Part shown: piece by piece, positions 46,136 to 57,308 of the stretch
Layout: every line of letters starts with the position of its first letter
Position numbering within the stretch: position 1 is the stretch's first letter
Source of the DNA: Misgurnus anguillicaudatus
Lineage: Eukaryota > Chordata > Actinopteri > Cypriniformes > Cobitidae
Length of the DNA stretch: 64,000 bases
Assembly: GCF_027580225.2 (NCBI RefSeq)
Contig: NC_073356.2
Coordinates: forward strand, 8,649,001 to 8,713,000
Direction of reading: 5' to 3'
The notes under the pieces: model-generated
Databases searched by the model: none
What the model was told of the DNA's origin: nothing
The model's input: only the letters and a program-made list of their open reading frames with translations
Program-made: the position numbers and the translations under genes

Positions 46136-47148
46136 ATTCACTTTATAAGGGACTAGCAGTAGCATAGCCACGCAAACTCATTGATTTCAATGGAAGCTCG
46201 GTGCCATCCGGTGACACAAGCGACGGTGACTGTTGACGGCTGGATGGACGTTTCCAGTCGTGGGTCAAAGTTGTCAAATTTTTAACTTTATGCAAATTAT
46301 GAGCAACTACCAATGAGAACAAAGCAGTGAAGTTCACGTCATCCGTCTCTTGTCAGTTACTGGAGTGAACGGTACTCATTTGTTTATGACAACCAGATTT
46401 AGAAACGCCTCTTTTGAAAGAGACAAGCGACACACAGCGACAAAGTCGCTTATAATGTGAATGTACCTTAAAGCTGCATTCAGACTAGCAGCGACTAGCA
46501 GTCCCTACTGAAAAATCCAGCTAAAACCAGTATAAGCTGGTAGCTGGTTTTAGCTGGTTTAAGGTGGTTTACGCTGGTCCTCCCAGCCTGACAAAGCTGG
46601 TCATGCTGGTGGGCCAGCTGGTATTCCAGCATGACCAGCTAAGTCCAGCTAGACCAGCTTAAAATGTGACCAAAACACAGCTAGACCAGCTTGCTACACC
46701 AGCAAAACCAGCTTCCTACACCAGCAAAACCAGCTAAAACCAAGCTGGGGACCAGCTAAAACCAGCTCACCAGCTTATGCTGGTCTTAGCTGGATTTTTC
46801 AGTAGGGGTAGCAGAGCGACGCAATCTCATTGATTTCAATGGAAGCTTGGCAACTTCCGGCGACACGAGCGACAGTGACCGTTGACGACTGGATAGGGCG
46901 TGTTCAGTCACGTGACAAAGTGGAGAAATGTTTAATTTTATGCAAATTATGAGCGACTTTCGGGAGCGACTACCAATGAGAACAAAGCAGTGGAGTTTAC
47001 GCCATCCATCTCTCATCAGTTACTGGAGAGAACGATACTCATTTGTTAATCGCAACCAGATTTACAAATGATTTAGATTTAGAAACCTCTTTTGAAAGAG
47101 ATAAGCGATACACAACGACAAAGTCGGTTATGTGAAAGTACCTTAAGT
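46136..47148. repeat. Tandem duplication, second unit split by a MITE
   Basis: Unit A (about 46150-46475) begins ggactagcagtagcatagcc. Unit B (about 46484-46502 plus 46808-47148) repeats the same order: ctcattgatttcaatggaag, ttatgcaaattatgagc, aatgagaacaaagcagtg. Unit B contains the MITE at 46503-46807. Confidence 0.82.
46503..46807. mobile_element. CAGCTGGT-rich MITE, copy 2
   Basis: Identical tips to 21083-21375 (ccctactgaaaaatccagc and complement), in the opposite orientation. GT lies on both sides. Comparison with unit A of the tandem duplication shows the empty site and confirms the 2-bp duplication. Confidence 0.88.
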
Positions 47149-48628
47149 CGCACTTGTTTGATTTTTCTTTTTTTGCAAAAAAAAAAGAAGATTCCACAAT
47201 CCACATTTATTTATGATTCGCTTCACTTTTGGATGGAAACCCAGCTTATTTCAGGTGTCTAATTCATAAAAACTGTCAAATGTAAATTGTTAAAACGTTT
47301 ATTATTATTAAAAAAATGATGCCCCACCCCTAAACCAAACATCACTAGCGAAAGCAGATGTTCAAAAACACATGACACCATACAGACACTTTTTAAATTG
47401 TGTTGAAAGAGGGATAAATTAAATATGGTGAACTATTCCTTTAGCGGATCAACCATTTCTCCCAAACTAATTCCCAGGACATCTCCTCTCGTGTTTCTTC
47501 CACAAAGCTCTAGCTTTTTCTCCCACCCATATAAGCCCTGAGGTAATAACTCTATTCATCCTAGTTCATTCTTCTGTAGCATAATAATAAGGTTGTCAGA
47601 AATAGATTGGATACATTTTTAGTAGTTTTAGTGCTGGCTGTACATGTCCAGTGAAGCAAGTTGAAAAGTCTATAAGAGTTATCTTAAGGGTGTATTTGTT
47701 TTATATCTTCTCTCATCCCTGTGCTGAAAGCACTTCACTTGGCCTCTTCCTATGATGTCCAAGTCCATAAACATTTGTTTTGTCATGAACACTTTGTTCT
47801 TTAATAGAGTCATCCTATTGCATAACTCAGTGAATATGAAAAGATTGTATAGATGTAATTATTTTAAAAGCAGCATGAAGCTCAAATGAAAGGGAGAGTT
47901 CATGAATGCCTTACAGCTAAAGTTTTTGTTATTGTGGTTTATTTAAAGCAGAAGTGCAGAGGACTGACATGACGTCCATGTCTGCCCAGAGACAACAAAT
48001 TATTTATTAGTTAAAATAACCAATTTTAGACTTTACCTTTACATCATTGGAATAATATTTTTTGCCTTTACAACACCGCCACCTAGAGGCGCTTCAGTTA
48101 AATTGGCATTCTGTTTTTCTGAATTGCTAAAACATAATCTCTGATCCAAATTCATAGTGGCCTTTGTCAAATCATGCACTCTTTTTGCAAAGCTCTAAAC
48201 ATAAATTTCTCATTTAAACACACGTTACACTGCAATGCATTTGTTTTATAAATGCTAAACACAGGCAGGCAAAAGTTGAACACAACTACAACACAGTTGT
48301 CATCAAGAAAACACAAAAACTTAAAATTGTACACCCTTTTTTTCTAATGGTATTTTTTACCGATTGTGTGGATTGGAAACAGTCTGAGAGGCAGATGAAG
48401 AGTATGATGAAGAACAGGACACCATGCGATGCAGTTGGCAAAATTTGCAGTTGGATTGCTGACTTTTTAGTGCTGCTTACAGTAAAATTGAACACTTACT
48501 ATTACTTGCAGTACTTACAGTAAATTATTGGCTATATTCACTGAACTAAAGTTATTATTACAGTAATACAGAATTTTAATTTGTCAAGTGTTGCCATACA
48601 ATAAACGTGTATTTTTCTGTAAGCAGAT
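47149..48628. other. Non-coding stretch
   Basis: No gene or clear repeat recognised; A/T-runs near 47170. Confidence 0.35.
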
Positions 48629-48636
48629 GTCCTGGA

Positions 48637-49682
48637 CAGGGACGTGCACAGACATTTTGAGGGGCAGGGACTCAAGTGAAATAAAGGGCACTTCTCATAA
48701 TTATGTATTTTTTAAGTATAAGTATATATATTAACGCAACTCTGACTTCCTTTTTTAAAAAAAATAATTAAAAAGTTAATTCATTTTATTTTCCTCAAAC
48801 TCACGCAATTGTTTCATTTTCAAAAGATGTCTATAAAATAATCAAGTCACACAGAAACCATGGTCTCCTTAGTATTTTAGGTTTATAGAGCAGCAAAGGA
48901 AACCATTACACAATGTGCATGTTTTGAAAACATTTTCTATGCTACTAGTTTCAAGTATATATTTAGAATAACCTAAATAACTACATCAAGCAGAGGGGTG
49001 TGTTTTACTAATATTTTTTTTTATTTTTGCACAAGGCACTACATCATTTTAATTATTTTGGTGTTATCAGAATACATAACACTTTAAAATCAACACAAAT
49101 ATTCACTTAACTAAATAGGGCTGTTGCTGCTATTTTGTTAACTTTACTGAAAAAAATCACAGCAAAAATGATTATCAAAATACAGCAACTTAATAATAAT
49201 TTTTAATGTTAACTTATTTCTACTCAGTTTTATTTATTAATGTACCAGATGCAGTTACTCAGATTTACTAGCTTTGGCGCTTCTTACAAGCACGAATGCA
49301 GCCTACAATACACGAGTAAAGATAAACCAATCATAAAGCGAAGTAGGTTAGAGAGGCGGGACGTAAGAAAGATAAAGCCAATCATTTTAGCGATGTGAGT
49401 TTTGGAGGCGGGACTCATCAGTTAACCGTTTGTGTACCACAAAAAGCGCTATTTTTCTTTTTATGAGTTTAAATCTCATTTAAATGTTTCCTGAATTAAT
49501 TCATATTAAATTAAATAAGTAATAAGTTAAAACACAAGAAACAGACAGACATCAGTTGTTTTATGAATAAAGATCATATTATTTTTTAAAAAAAGCACCC
49601 GAGAAAAAAAGGGCACTTGCTCTCCAGGAATAAAAAGGGCAGGTGCTCAAGCACCTTTGATGTCTATGTGTGCACGTGCCTG
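48637..49682. mobile_element. hAT-type element C (1046 bp)
   Basis: GTCCTGGA occurs exactly at 48629-48636 and 49683-49690. TIRs are cagggacgtgcacagac and the complement gtgtgcacgtgcctg. Subterminal gggcacttctc and gggcacttgctc occur near both ends. No transposase; non-autonomous. Confidence 0.9.
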
Positions 49683-49690
49683 GTCCTGGA

Positions 49691-50809
49691 TGTTGTGTTT
49701 TCCATTTTTTTTTTTTCTAATTATGCTCTGTAGTGTTTTATAATATAGACTTATGTGTGTGTGTGATTTGAAAGCTTATTTTGATTTTAAGTACAAGTGA
49801 AATAACTTTAAAGGAATTGTTTGATTTTGGTGGAAGAGTCCGCGGTTTTGTGGATTTAGTTTGACAATTTGGATTTGTGTTTAAGGTTTAGAGAAAATGA
49901 GTGATGGTTTCCAAAAATGTGTTTTAGCAATTAAAAAAATAAACTGAAATAACTAGCAATAACTTTGTCAAAAAATTATCAAGCCATTCAAATTAATCTG
50001 GAAAACCCGAGGGTAGCCTATAGGTTGGATGACTGGATTATTTTACATGGCAAGAAATTAGCTATATCCTGCCTTTATTTCTACTTAAGTCCCATCCACA
50101 TGAGGGCGCTGTAAGCTTTTGTTAGAAATTTAAGGTTTGAGTTGGAGCTATGGTTTGCCAGAGATTTCAAAGCTCATATGCTTTATAAATACACATTATA
50201 TGCTCATTACTAAAATACATTCCAATCAGAGATTGCTGTAAAAAACAATATAATAAAAAAACATAATATGCATTTAACCCTTAAACAGGCAACGTGCACC
50301 ACGCGATACGCTCTCTTCAGTGTCTTGTTTGGGGCATAAAAAAGATCTTTTAATCAGTTATCAAAGCTTGGTCTGTCTTGAATATGTGTGTAACATTATT
50401 TGCTTCAAGTTTTTTTAACGATTGGTCAGCCTGATCTAAATCCAACATGGCCACCGGTTTTGCAGGACAGTCTGATTTTGTAGTAAGTAAATTCTTATTA
50501 ATACTTCTAATATTAATTGTGAACATTGTCTTGCTGAAGAAGAAAATTCGGTTATATGTTGTTTATATTGTTATTTAGCACAATTTGAAATATACGTGTC
50601 CCCTGAGATACATTGCCTGATTAGGGTATAAAAAAGGGATTAACCACAATATTGACTATCGAAACACATAGTTTACATGGAGGGGTAGTTCAGGTAGTAT
50701 GCAAAGTGAATCAAATGTTAAATAATTTACCAAACTATTATTATAAAAAAAAAAGTGTGTGGTTGGAGGAGAAAAAGCACCAATGAAGCCAATGAAGACA
50801 ATCAAAAAC
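49691..50809. other. AT-rich non-coding stretch
   Basis: No gene recognised. Confidence 0.35.
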
Positions 50810-51017
50810 GTCTCGGTTACGGATGTAACCCTCGTTCCCTGAAGGAGGGAACGGAGACGTCACGTCGTGCCCGACGAATTGGGAGCTCGCTTAGAGAGAC
50901 CAATCTGCTTCGAATACTACTAAAACGCCAATGAACTTGGCATTGAGATATTTGCATAATGCTGGCGCCGCCCCGCCAGGTGCGTATATAAGGCGCACGT
51001 GCAAATAGGGAAATCAG
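50810..51017 (-). repeat. DIRS copy 2 right terminal repeat
   Basis: The inverted counterpart of 56819-57005 with the right-tip extension gtctcggttacggatgtaac. A TATA-like tatataag lies in the mirrored promoter (about 50994-51001). Confidence 0.85.
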
Positions 51018-51084
51018 CATCTGTTCGCTGAGAAAGCCGGAAGGTGACCGGCCTAAACAGCAGGTGGCAGCACCTGTGGCGACG

Positions 51085-51193
51085 GGACGTGACGTCTCCG
51101 TTCCCTCCTTCAGGGAACGAGGGTTACATCCGTAACCGAGACGTTCCCTTTCAGTCGGTCACTACGACGTCACGTCGTGACCGACGAATTGGG
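51085..51193 (-). repeat. DIRS copy 2 internal complementary region
   Basis: Joins the complement of one tip (ccgttccctccttcaggg ... cgagac) to that of the other (gttccctttcagtcgg ... cgacgaattggg) at gagac/gttccc. Confidence 0.9.
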
Positions 51194-51695
51194 AAACCCT
51201 ACTAAAACGCCACTAGGGGCTGACCTCTTCCAGTGTCTGCATAAAGCCCTCCGGTTCCACTTAAGGATAGGAGAATTAGGTTTTAAGGCAGAAGGCCGGG
51301 CACTAGATGTTCCTTTAACCCCACAGTAGTGCCAGCGACTGGGAAGCGCCCTAACTGAGCGGTATAGGGACGCTGCGGAAGCCACCGCCCCGTTAAGGGC
51401 TAATGGTGGACGAAAGTCAACCGTAGTTGAGGTATAAATGACAGCCGTGGCTGTGTAAGCAAATCAGTGCTCTGCTAAGGGAAACGTGGGCTGGTAGGAT
51501 TAACCCCACGGAATAATACTCACAAAGGAACCCGTTGGGACACAATGTGGGGCCCTGGCCAAACACGTAGGTTCGTAAGAATACAACTAGTGAAAGGCTG
51601 ACAGCCAATGCTCCGCAACAAAGGCTGTCAAGGCAGTGGAGAGAGCAAATCAAACCATTACGCATTTTTGCTCTGTTAGCCTTCCATACTGAAAC

Positions 51696-53177
51696 TCAAT
51701 TTGGAGCCTCAGTCGGAGGCTGCAAGCCGACTTGCGAGTCTGCTCTCCGTGTCCTCCCTGGTGAGGACAGAACACGAGAGGATACAGGCTCGATACGAAC
51801 ATTGTAGAATCTAATGAACGTATTAGGTGTCGCCCAACCAGCAGCTCTACAGATGTCTGTTAGCGAGGAACCACGAGCTAATGCCCAAGATGAGGCAACA
51901 CTCCGAGTGGAGTGCGCTCTCAAATTAAAGGGGCAAGGAATGCCCTGCAAATTGTAAGCCAGGGCGATAGTATCAACTATCCAATGAGACATCCTCTGCT
52001 TAGTGACAGCTTTCCCTTTCTGCTGGCCACCATAACAAACAAAGAGCTGGTCTGAGGTCCTGAAGCTTTGCGTGCGGTCCACGTAGAATCGCAGTGCGCG
52101 TACGGGGCACAACAAAGCCTCGGTTGGGTTTGCCTGCTCCAAAGGCAATGCTTGCAAGCTCACCACTTGATCTCTAAAGGGAGTAGTGGGAACCTTGGGC
52201 ACGTAGCCTGGTCTGGGTCTCAAGGTCACGCTCGAGACAGAAGGACCAAACTGAAGGCACGAATCGTCAACAGAGAATGCATGTAAATCCCCTATTCTCT
52301 TCACCGAGGCCAATGCTAGTAGGGTCAGAGCCTTCATGGATAGAAGCTTCAGACTCGCAGACTGCAAAGGCTCGAACGGAGGACTCTGTAGCGCTTTCAG
52401 CACCATGGACAGGTCCCAGGGAGGAATAGAAGGAGGGCGCGAGGGGTTAAGCCTGCGAGCGCCTCTCAGGAATCTAATAACCAAATCATGCTGGCCCACT
52501 GATCTGCCGTTAATAAGTGAGTGATGCGCAGATATAGCGGCGATATCAACTTTAATAGTGGACGGTGACAGCCTACCATCTAACCTTTGTTGAAGATATA
52601 AAAGCACAATGTTAATAGGGCATTCTCTGGGGTCCTCGCGTTGCGAAGAGCACCAGGTGACGAAAAGGTTCCATTTTAACGCGTAAGCCCGTCTCGTGGA
52701 CGGAGCTCGTGCCGCGTCAATAGTGTTAGATACCGCCTGGGGCAAATCACTTAAACCTTGCGCGCGCTCAACGACCAAACGTGGAGATTCCACAGGTCGG
52801 GGCGCGGGTGCCATAATGTGCCCCCTCCCTGAGAAAGAAGGTCCTTCCTCAGGGGAATCCGCCAGGGAGGGGCTGTCGCGAGGAGCATTAGTTCCGGAAA
52901 CCAATTCCTGGTCGTCCAATATGGGGCGATCATTAAAAGGCTCTCCTCGTCCTGCCTGACTTTGCACAGTATCTGTGCTATTAAACTCACTGGGGGGAAC
53001 GCATATTTGCGCATGCCCCGCGGCCAGCTGTGTGCCAACGCATCCACGCCGAGGCTGCCCTCGGTTAGTGAATAAAACAGGCGACAATGGGTATTGTTCG
53101 GTGACGCAAATAGGTCTATCTGCGCTCGACCGAATTTCCTCCAAATCAGCTGGACCGTCTGGGGGTGGAGTCGCCAT
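51696..53177 (-). CDS. DIRS tyrosine recombinase, copy 2
   Basis: In the open frame that starts at 54950 (1084 codons), the recombinase has RAPSTRRAYALKWNLF, R885 (VKRIGDL), H1013/R1016 (HSTRS) and nucleophile Y1049 (RFYNV). As in copy 1, the domain begins just after the RT stop. The ATG at 53177 (MATPPPDGPAD) matches the candidate start in copy 1. The C-terminus is about 30 residues longer than copy 1 past the Tyr (GRTRRADSQVGLQPPTEAPN). Confidence 0.86.
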   Translation of the reverse strand: MATPPPDGPADLEEIRSSADRPICVTEQYPLSPVLFTNRGQPRRGCVGTQLAAGHAQICVPPSEFNSTDTVQSQAGRGEPFNDRPILDDQELVSGTNAPRDSPSLADSPEEGPSFSGRGHIMAPAPRPVESPRLVVERAQGLSDLPQAVSNTIDAARAPSTRRAYALKWNLFVTWCSSQREDPRECPINIVLLYLQQRLDGRLSPSTIKVDIAAISAHHSLINGRSVGQHDLVIRFLRGARRLNPSRPPSIPPWDLSMVLKALQSPPFEPLQSASLKLLSMKALTLLALASVKRIGDLHAFSVDDSCLQFGPSVSSVTLRPRPGYVPKVPTTPFRDQVVSLQALPLEQANPTEALLCPVRALRFYVDRTQSFRTSDQLFVCYGGQQKGKAVTKQRMSHWIVDTIALAYNLQGIPCPFNLRAHSTRSVASSWALARGSSLTDICRAAGWATPNTFIRFYNVRIEPVSSRVLSSPGRTRRADSQVGLQPPTEAPN

Positions 53178-55081
53178 TCGCCGGGGCGCGCCGCTCGGGA
53201 AAGCGCGTCTGCCGCTGTATTGAGTGAGCCCGGTATGTAAATGGCACGAAGGGACCTCAGATGCTTCTGACTCCAAAGGAGGAGATGACGAGCGAGATGC
53301 GACAGGTGACGAGAGCGCAAACCGCCTTGACGGTTGATATACGCTACGGTCGCAGTGTTGTCTGAGCGCACTAGTACATCCTTCCCTCGCAGCTCCTGAG
53401 CGAAGCGTACGAGTCCCAGATATACTGCCCATAACTCGCGGCAATTGATATGCCAATGCAACTGGGGTGCTGTCCACACCCCCGAAGCCGTGAGCTCGTC
53501 GTACGTGGCTCCCCAGCCCGTGTCGGAGGCATCTGTGTGCACAACAGCATGCCGGGAGACCTGTCTCATAGACACGCCGGCCCTGAGAAACGCGGGGTCT
53601 GACCACGGGGGGAATGTTAGGCGACACGCAGGTGTAATGGTTACACGATGAATGCCAGCACGCCACGCTCTCCTCGGGACTCGATCGTGAAGCCAACGCT
53701 GAAGCGGTCTCATATGGAGCAGCCCGAGCGGTGTCACGGCCGCTGCTGCTGCCATACGCCCCAGGAGTCTCTGAAATTGTTTCAGAGGGACCGCATTCTT
53801 CCCTCGGAATGAACCGAGGCAAGTCAGAATTGATTGGACGCGCTCTTCTGTTAAACGCGCCGATAAATCGATCGAGTCCAGTTCCATACCGAGAAAAGAG
53901 ATCCTCTGCGTGGGGCAGAGTTTGCTCTTTTCCCAGTTGACCCGAAGACCCAAACAGGCGAGATGTTGAAGTGTTAGATCTCTGTGTTCGCACAGCGTCC
54001 GCCGAGAATGCGCTATTATAAGCCAATCGTCGAGGTAAGCCAGAATGCGAACACCGCTCTCTCTGAGGGGCTTTAACGCCGCCTCTACCACTTTCGTGAA
54101 CACACGGGGAGAGAGAGACAGCCCGAACGGTAGTACTTTGTATTGGTATGCCCGCCCCTCGAACGCAAACCGGAGAAACGGTCGGTGACGAGGGAGAATG
54201 GACACATGAAAGTACGCGTCTTTCAGGTCTATCGCTGCAAACCAATCTTGGGGGCGTATTGCACTGAAAATTTGTTTCGGTGTAATCATCCTGAAAGACC
54301 TCTTCTGAAGAGATTTGTTCAGGACACGCAAATCCAAAATCGGTCGTAACCCGCCGCCTTTCTTGGGTACTATGAAATACGGGCTGTAGAAACCCGATCT
54401 CATCTCGGTAAGAGGGATCGGCTCGATCGCGTCCTTCGCCAGCAGGACTTCGACCTCTGCACGCAGTACATGTGCAACGGACGCTTTCACCGTGGTGAAA
54501 CGTATGCCCGCAAATTTGGGAGTGTGCCGATTGAATTGAATTTCGTAACCGAGGCGGATCGTGCGTAAAACCCAACGAGACGGACTGGGAAGCTGAAGCC
54601 AAGCCCCCAGGGACCGTACGAGAGGAATTAACGGCACTACCGGTGTACCCGCGGCGGGGCAGCGAGGCGGGACAGGCGGGACTGCCGGTGCGTCTGCCGT
54701 GACAGCATAAGCATCTACAGTATGTGTGTGTGTGACACTGACCTGAGCCCGCTGAGGTAAACGGTCGTCCGGTCTCCTCAGCTGAGGACGCAGACTCTGA
54801 AGGGGTTGCTGGTGGTCCGGTCTCCGAAGGGGAGAGCTCGAACTCCTCAGAACACCCACTGGCGACAGAGGAGAGGGAGGAAGAGCATCTGACTGCCCGC
54901 TCACATCTCTCTCGATCCTCTGGAGACCTGGAGAAGGAATAGGAATGCACTCTTTTTGTGGTTTTGTGGGTGCCGGCTGAGAAGCCGGCGGAACAGAAAC
55001 AAAACGAAACAAAAGATTTTCCACCCGGCCCTCTACCGGTGGAAGGAGCGGTGCCGTCACCGTCTCCCGTAGAGTGATCCC
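52751..55081 (-). CDS. DIRS pol: RT, RNase H and methyltransferase-like tail, copy 2
   Basis: Counted from the upstream end of the open frame at 55429 (892 codons), YLDD is at 465-468, preceded by FYSPYFIVPKKGGGLRP. RNase H motifs HTDAS, CRELWA and RSDNTA follow, then QIDLFA and APYWT in the tail. The frame begins inside gag, overlapping it by over 300 bases. Sequence aligned with copy 1 starts around ETGDLE (about 55110), so the start I give is approximate; frameshifting from gag is possible. No internal stop. Confidence 0.88.
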   Translation of the reverse strand, partial: GITLRETVTAPLLPPVEGRVENLLFRFVSVPPASQPAPTKPQKECIPIPSPGLQRIERDVSGQSDALPPSPLSPVGVLRSSSSPLRRPDHQQPLQSLRPQLRRPDDRLPQRAQVSVTHTHTVDAYAVTADAPAVPPVPPRCPAAGTPVVPLIPLVRSLGAWLQLPSPSRWVLRTIRLGYEIQFNRHTPKFAGIRFTTVKASVAHVLRAEVEVLLAKDAIEPIPLTEMRSGFYSPYFIVPKKGGGLRPILDLRVLNKSLQKRSFRMITPKQIFSAIRPQDWFAAIDLKDAYFHVSILPRHRPFLRFAFEGRAYQYKVLPFGLSLSPRVFTKVVEAALKPLRESGVRILAYLDDWLIIAHSRRTLCEHRDLTLQHLACLGLRVNWEKSKLCPTQRISFLGMELDSIDLSARLTEERVQSILTCLGSFRGKNAVPLKQFQRLLGRMAAAAAVTPLGLLHMRPLQRWLHDRVPRRAWRAGIHRVTITPACRLTFPPWSDPAFLRAGVSMRQVSRHAVVHTDASDTGWGATYDELTASGVWTAPQLHWHINCRELWAVYLGLVRFAQELRGKDVLVRSDNTATVAYINRQGGLRSRHLSHLARHLLLWSQKHLRSLRAIYIPGSLNTAADALSRAARPGEWRLHPQTVQLIWRKFGRAQIDLFASPNNTHCRLFYSLTEGSLGVDALAHSWPRGMRKYAFPPVSLIAQILCKVRQDEESLLMIAPYWTTRNWFPELMLLATAPPWRIPLRKDLLSQGGGTLWHPRPDLWNLHVWSLSARKV

Positions 55082-55103
55082 ATCCAACTCCAGGTCGCCC
55101 GTC

Positions 55104-56529
55104 TCAGGGCCGCTTCGATTTCCGTTTGCCACGGGAAGCGGGTGGTGCGGGCGGGGCGGGCTGCCGACGGCTGTTCCCTCTCCGTGGTCTAGAAGACGTT
55201 CTAGCGGGGGGGGCGGAGGCAGCCGCCGGAGGGCGCCCTCGGCGAGGAGCAGACGGGGCCGCCGGCGCTGGGGGGCGAGATGCAGGTCGCTTGCGCCGGG
55301 GCATGATCTGAGCGATCGCTTCCGTCTGCTTCTGGGCGGCGGAGAACTGCTGGGCAAACGACTCCACCGACTCGCCGAACAGGCCTGCCTGGGATACGGG
55401 CGCATCCAAGAACTTGTTCTTTTCTGCATCCGTCATGTCAGCCAGACAGAGCCACAGATGGCGTTCCTGGACCACCATCGTGGACATCGCACGACCGATC
55501 GCCTGTGCCGTGACCTTCGTAGCACGAAGGGCCAGATCCGTAGCGGCCCGGAGCTCCGAAAGCACAGGTGAGTCGTGTCCTCCCTCGTGCAGATCTCTCA
55601 AGGCCTTGGCCTGGTGGACCTGCAGCAACGCCATAGCGTGCAGGGCTGAAGCCGCCTCTCCACATGCATGATAGGCAGCCCCCGTTAAACCGGAAGACTG
55701 TCTGCAAGCACGGGAGGGGAGGGCTGGGCGATCCTTCCAGGTGGAAGCGGTGGCCGGACACAATTGCATCACAACCGCACGCTCCACGGGGGGGATTCCC
55801 GTATAGCCCTTAGCGGCTCCATCGGTGATGGAGGTGAGGGGGGAGGGCTGAAACGGCCGTAAACGGGTAGAATACGGCGACCTCCAGGTCCTGGTCAGCT
55901 CCTCGTGCACCTCGGGGAAGAAAGGTACCGGCGGAGAGGGTTGTGAAACTCGGGCAGCTCCAAAGAACCAATCATCCAGGCGGGACGGTTCGGGCTGTGG
56001 GGGGTGAACCCACTCCAACCCGACGGTCTCCGCCGCTCGAGAGAGCACGGCCACCATCTCTGGATCGAAATCCGGCGTCACGACCCGTCCGGAAGGGGGG
56101 AGGACATCCACCCTCGGATGCTGCGGTCTCCGTGGACCCGGAGGGAGTCACGACAGATCCAACAGACATCGTAGAACACGACTCTGAAGTTTCCATCGGC
56201 GCATCAACCGGCTGTGGATGAGGAGGCTGAGAGGCAGAGGACGAATCCCCTGCCCGGTTCAGCACAGTGATGCGGAGATCATCCTTCGAGAGCTTCACAG
56301 CCGCACCGTGGCGGCGATCAGAGCTCGTCGGACGTGGGTTGCGTTTTTCCCGGAGGAAAGACAACCGTCTCCGCAAATCCACAAGGGACATGTTCTCGCA
56401 GTGAGAACACTTACCCCCAGCGAACGCTGCCTCAGCGTGCTCGATGCCCAAGCACGAAAGACAACGCTCGTGACCGTCCTTCGGACCCATATACTTCCCG
56501 CATCCAAGATCGCACGGACGAAAAGCCAT
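55104..56529 (-). pseudogene. DIRS gag-like protein, copy 2, frameshifted
   Basis: The first part reads from the ATG at 56529 (MAFRPCDLGCGKYM; the open frame extends to 56589). It keeps the same Cys/His pattern as copy 1. Near 56100-56120, within a GGTGGATGTCC context after TAASEGG, the frame must change to continue in the downstream frame (LPPSGRVV onward, stop at 55104). The downstream frame holds the conserved SRLDDWFFGAARV, LHAMALLQVHQAKAL and the basic tail. Whether the one-base slip is real or a sequencing error cannot be told here. Confidence 0.85.
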
Positions 56530-56818
56530 CCTGAAAAGGACGCTAATCTCCGGATATACGAGAGAGTGGCTGCCTTTAACAAGACACAAAGCTCTCTCGT
56601 ATCACTCTTTTAGGGAAATTCACTCAGATGCTCAGTTGATGATGCGCACAGGGAAGGCAACGCACACACTAAACTCAAAACAAAAAAGATGCAGAGCCTG
56701 TGGAATACTGCGAAGCGTCCGCTGTGGTACTGCCAGTCCAACCAACTTCCGCAATCGATCCCAACAGAGTGAAGTAGCTTCTCAGTAGCAGATACTGCCG
56801 GCTTTCGAAGCGATAAAA

Positions 56819-57005
56819 AGCTGATTTCCCTATTTGCACGTGCGCCTTATATACGCACCTGGCGGGGCGGCGCCAGCATTATGCAAATATCTCAATGCCA
56901 AGTTCATTGGCGTTTTAGTAGTATTCGAAGCAGATTGGTCTCTCTAAGAGAGCTCCCAATTCGTCGGTCACGACGTGACGTCGTAGTGACCGACTGAAAG
57001 GGAAC
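56819..57005 (-). repeat. DIRS copy 2 left terminal repeat with TATA box
   Basis: Complementary to 50852-51017. It contains tatataag on the minus strand (about 56846-56853), the probable promoter. Only the outer tip and the agagagaccaatctgcttcga block are shared closely with copy 1. Confidence 0.85.
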
Positions 57006-57308
57006 TGCTCATTCTTAGTTAGGCCTACTTACATTTAGTTGGGTTATTTACATGCATTGTTACTAGTAAACCTGTTGTTTACACTGTTTAAAATATGAAA
57101 AATATGTATGGCATGTTTTAGAGCAAGAGAGGAAGTCAGAATCACATAAGTCCAGATGATACAAAAAATGAAATTATTTTTTTGCTCATCGTTTTCCACT
57201 CTTGACTATTTAAGGGTTAAATATGTACAGTATTAAGTAGATATTTGTACAAATTAAATATAGCCTATATTTAATTGATATATCTTGGCATTCAGGCTTC
57301 ATACACAA
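57006..57308. other. AT-rich non-coding stretch
   Basis: Nothing recognised. Confidence 0.35.

Larger units (their letters stand above)
50810..57005 (-). mobile_element. Full-length DIRS-type retrotransposon, copy 2
   Basis: On the minus strand it begins gttccctttcagtcggtcac (57005) and ends cgtaaccgagac (50810), the same tips as copy 1. The arrangement of terminal repeats, three ORFs and internal complementary region is the same, at almost the same length. The promoter part of the repeats and much of the protein sequence differ strongly from copy 1, so it is a separate subfamily. RT and recombinase are open; gag is frameshifted. Confidence 0.92.

Noticed and set aside
55074..55571. Plus-strand 165-codon frame in DIRS copy 2
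   Set aside because: Antisense shadow of gag/pol.
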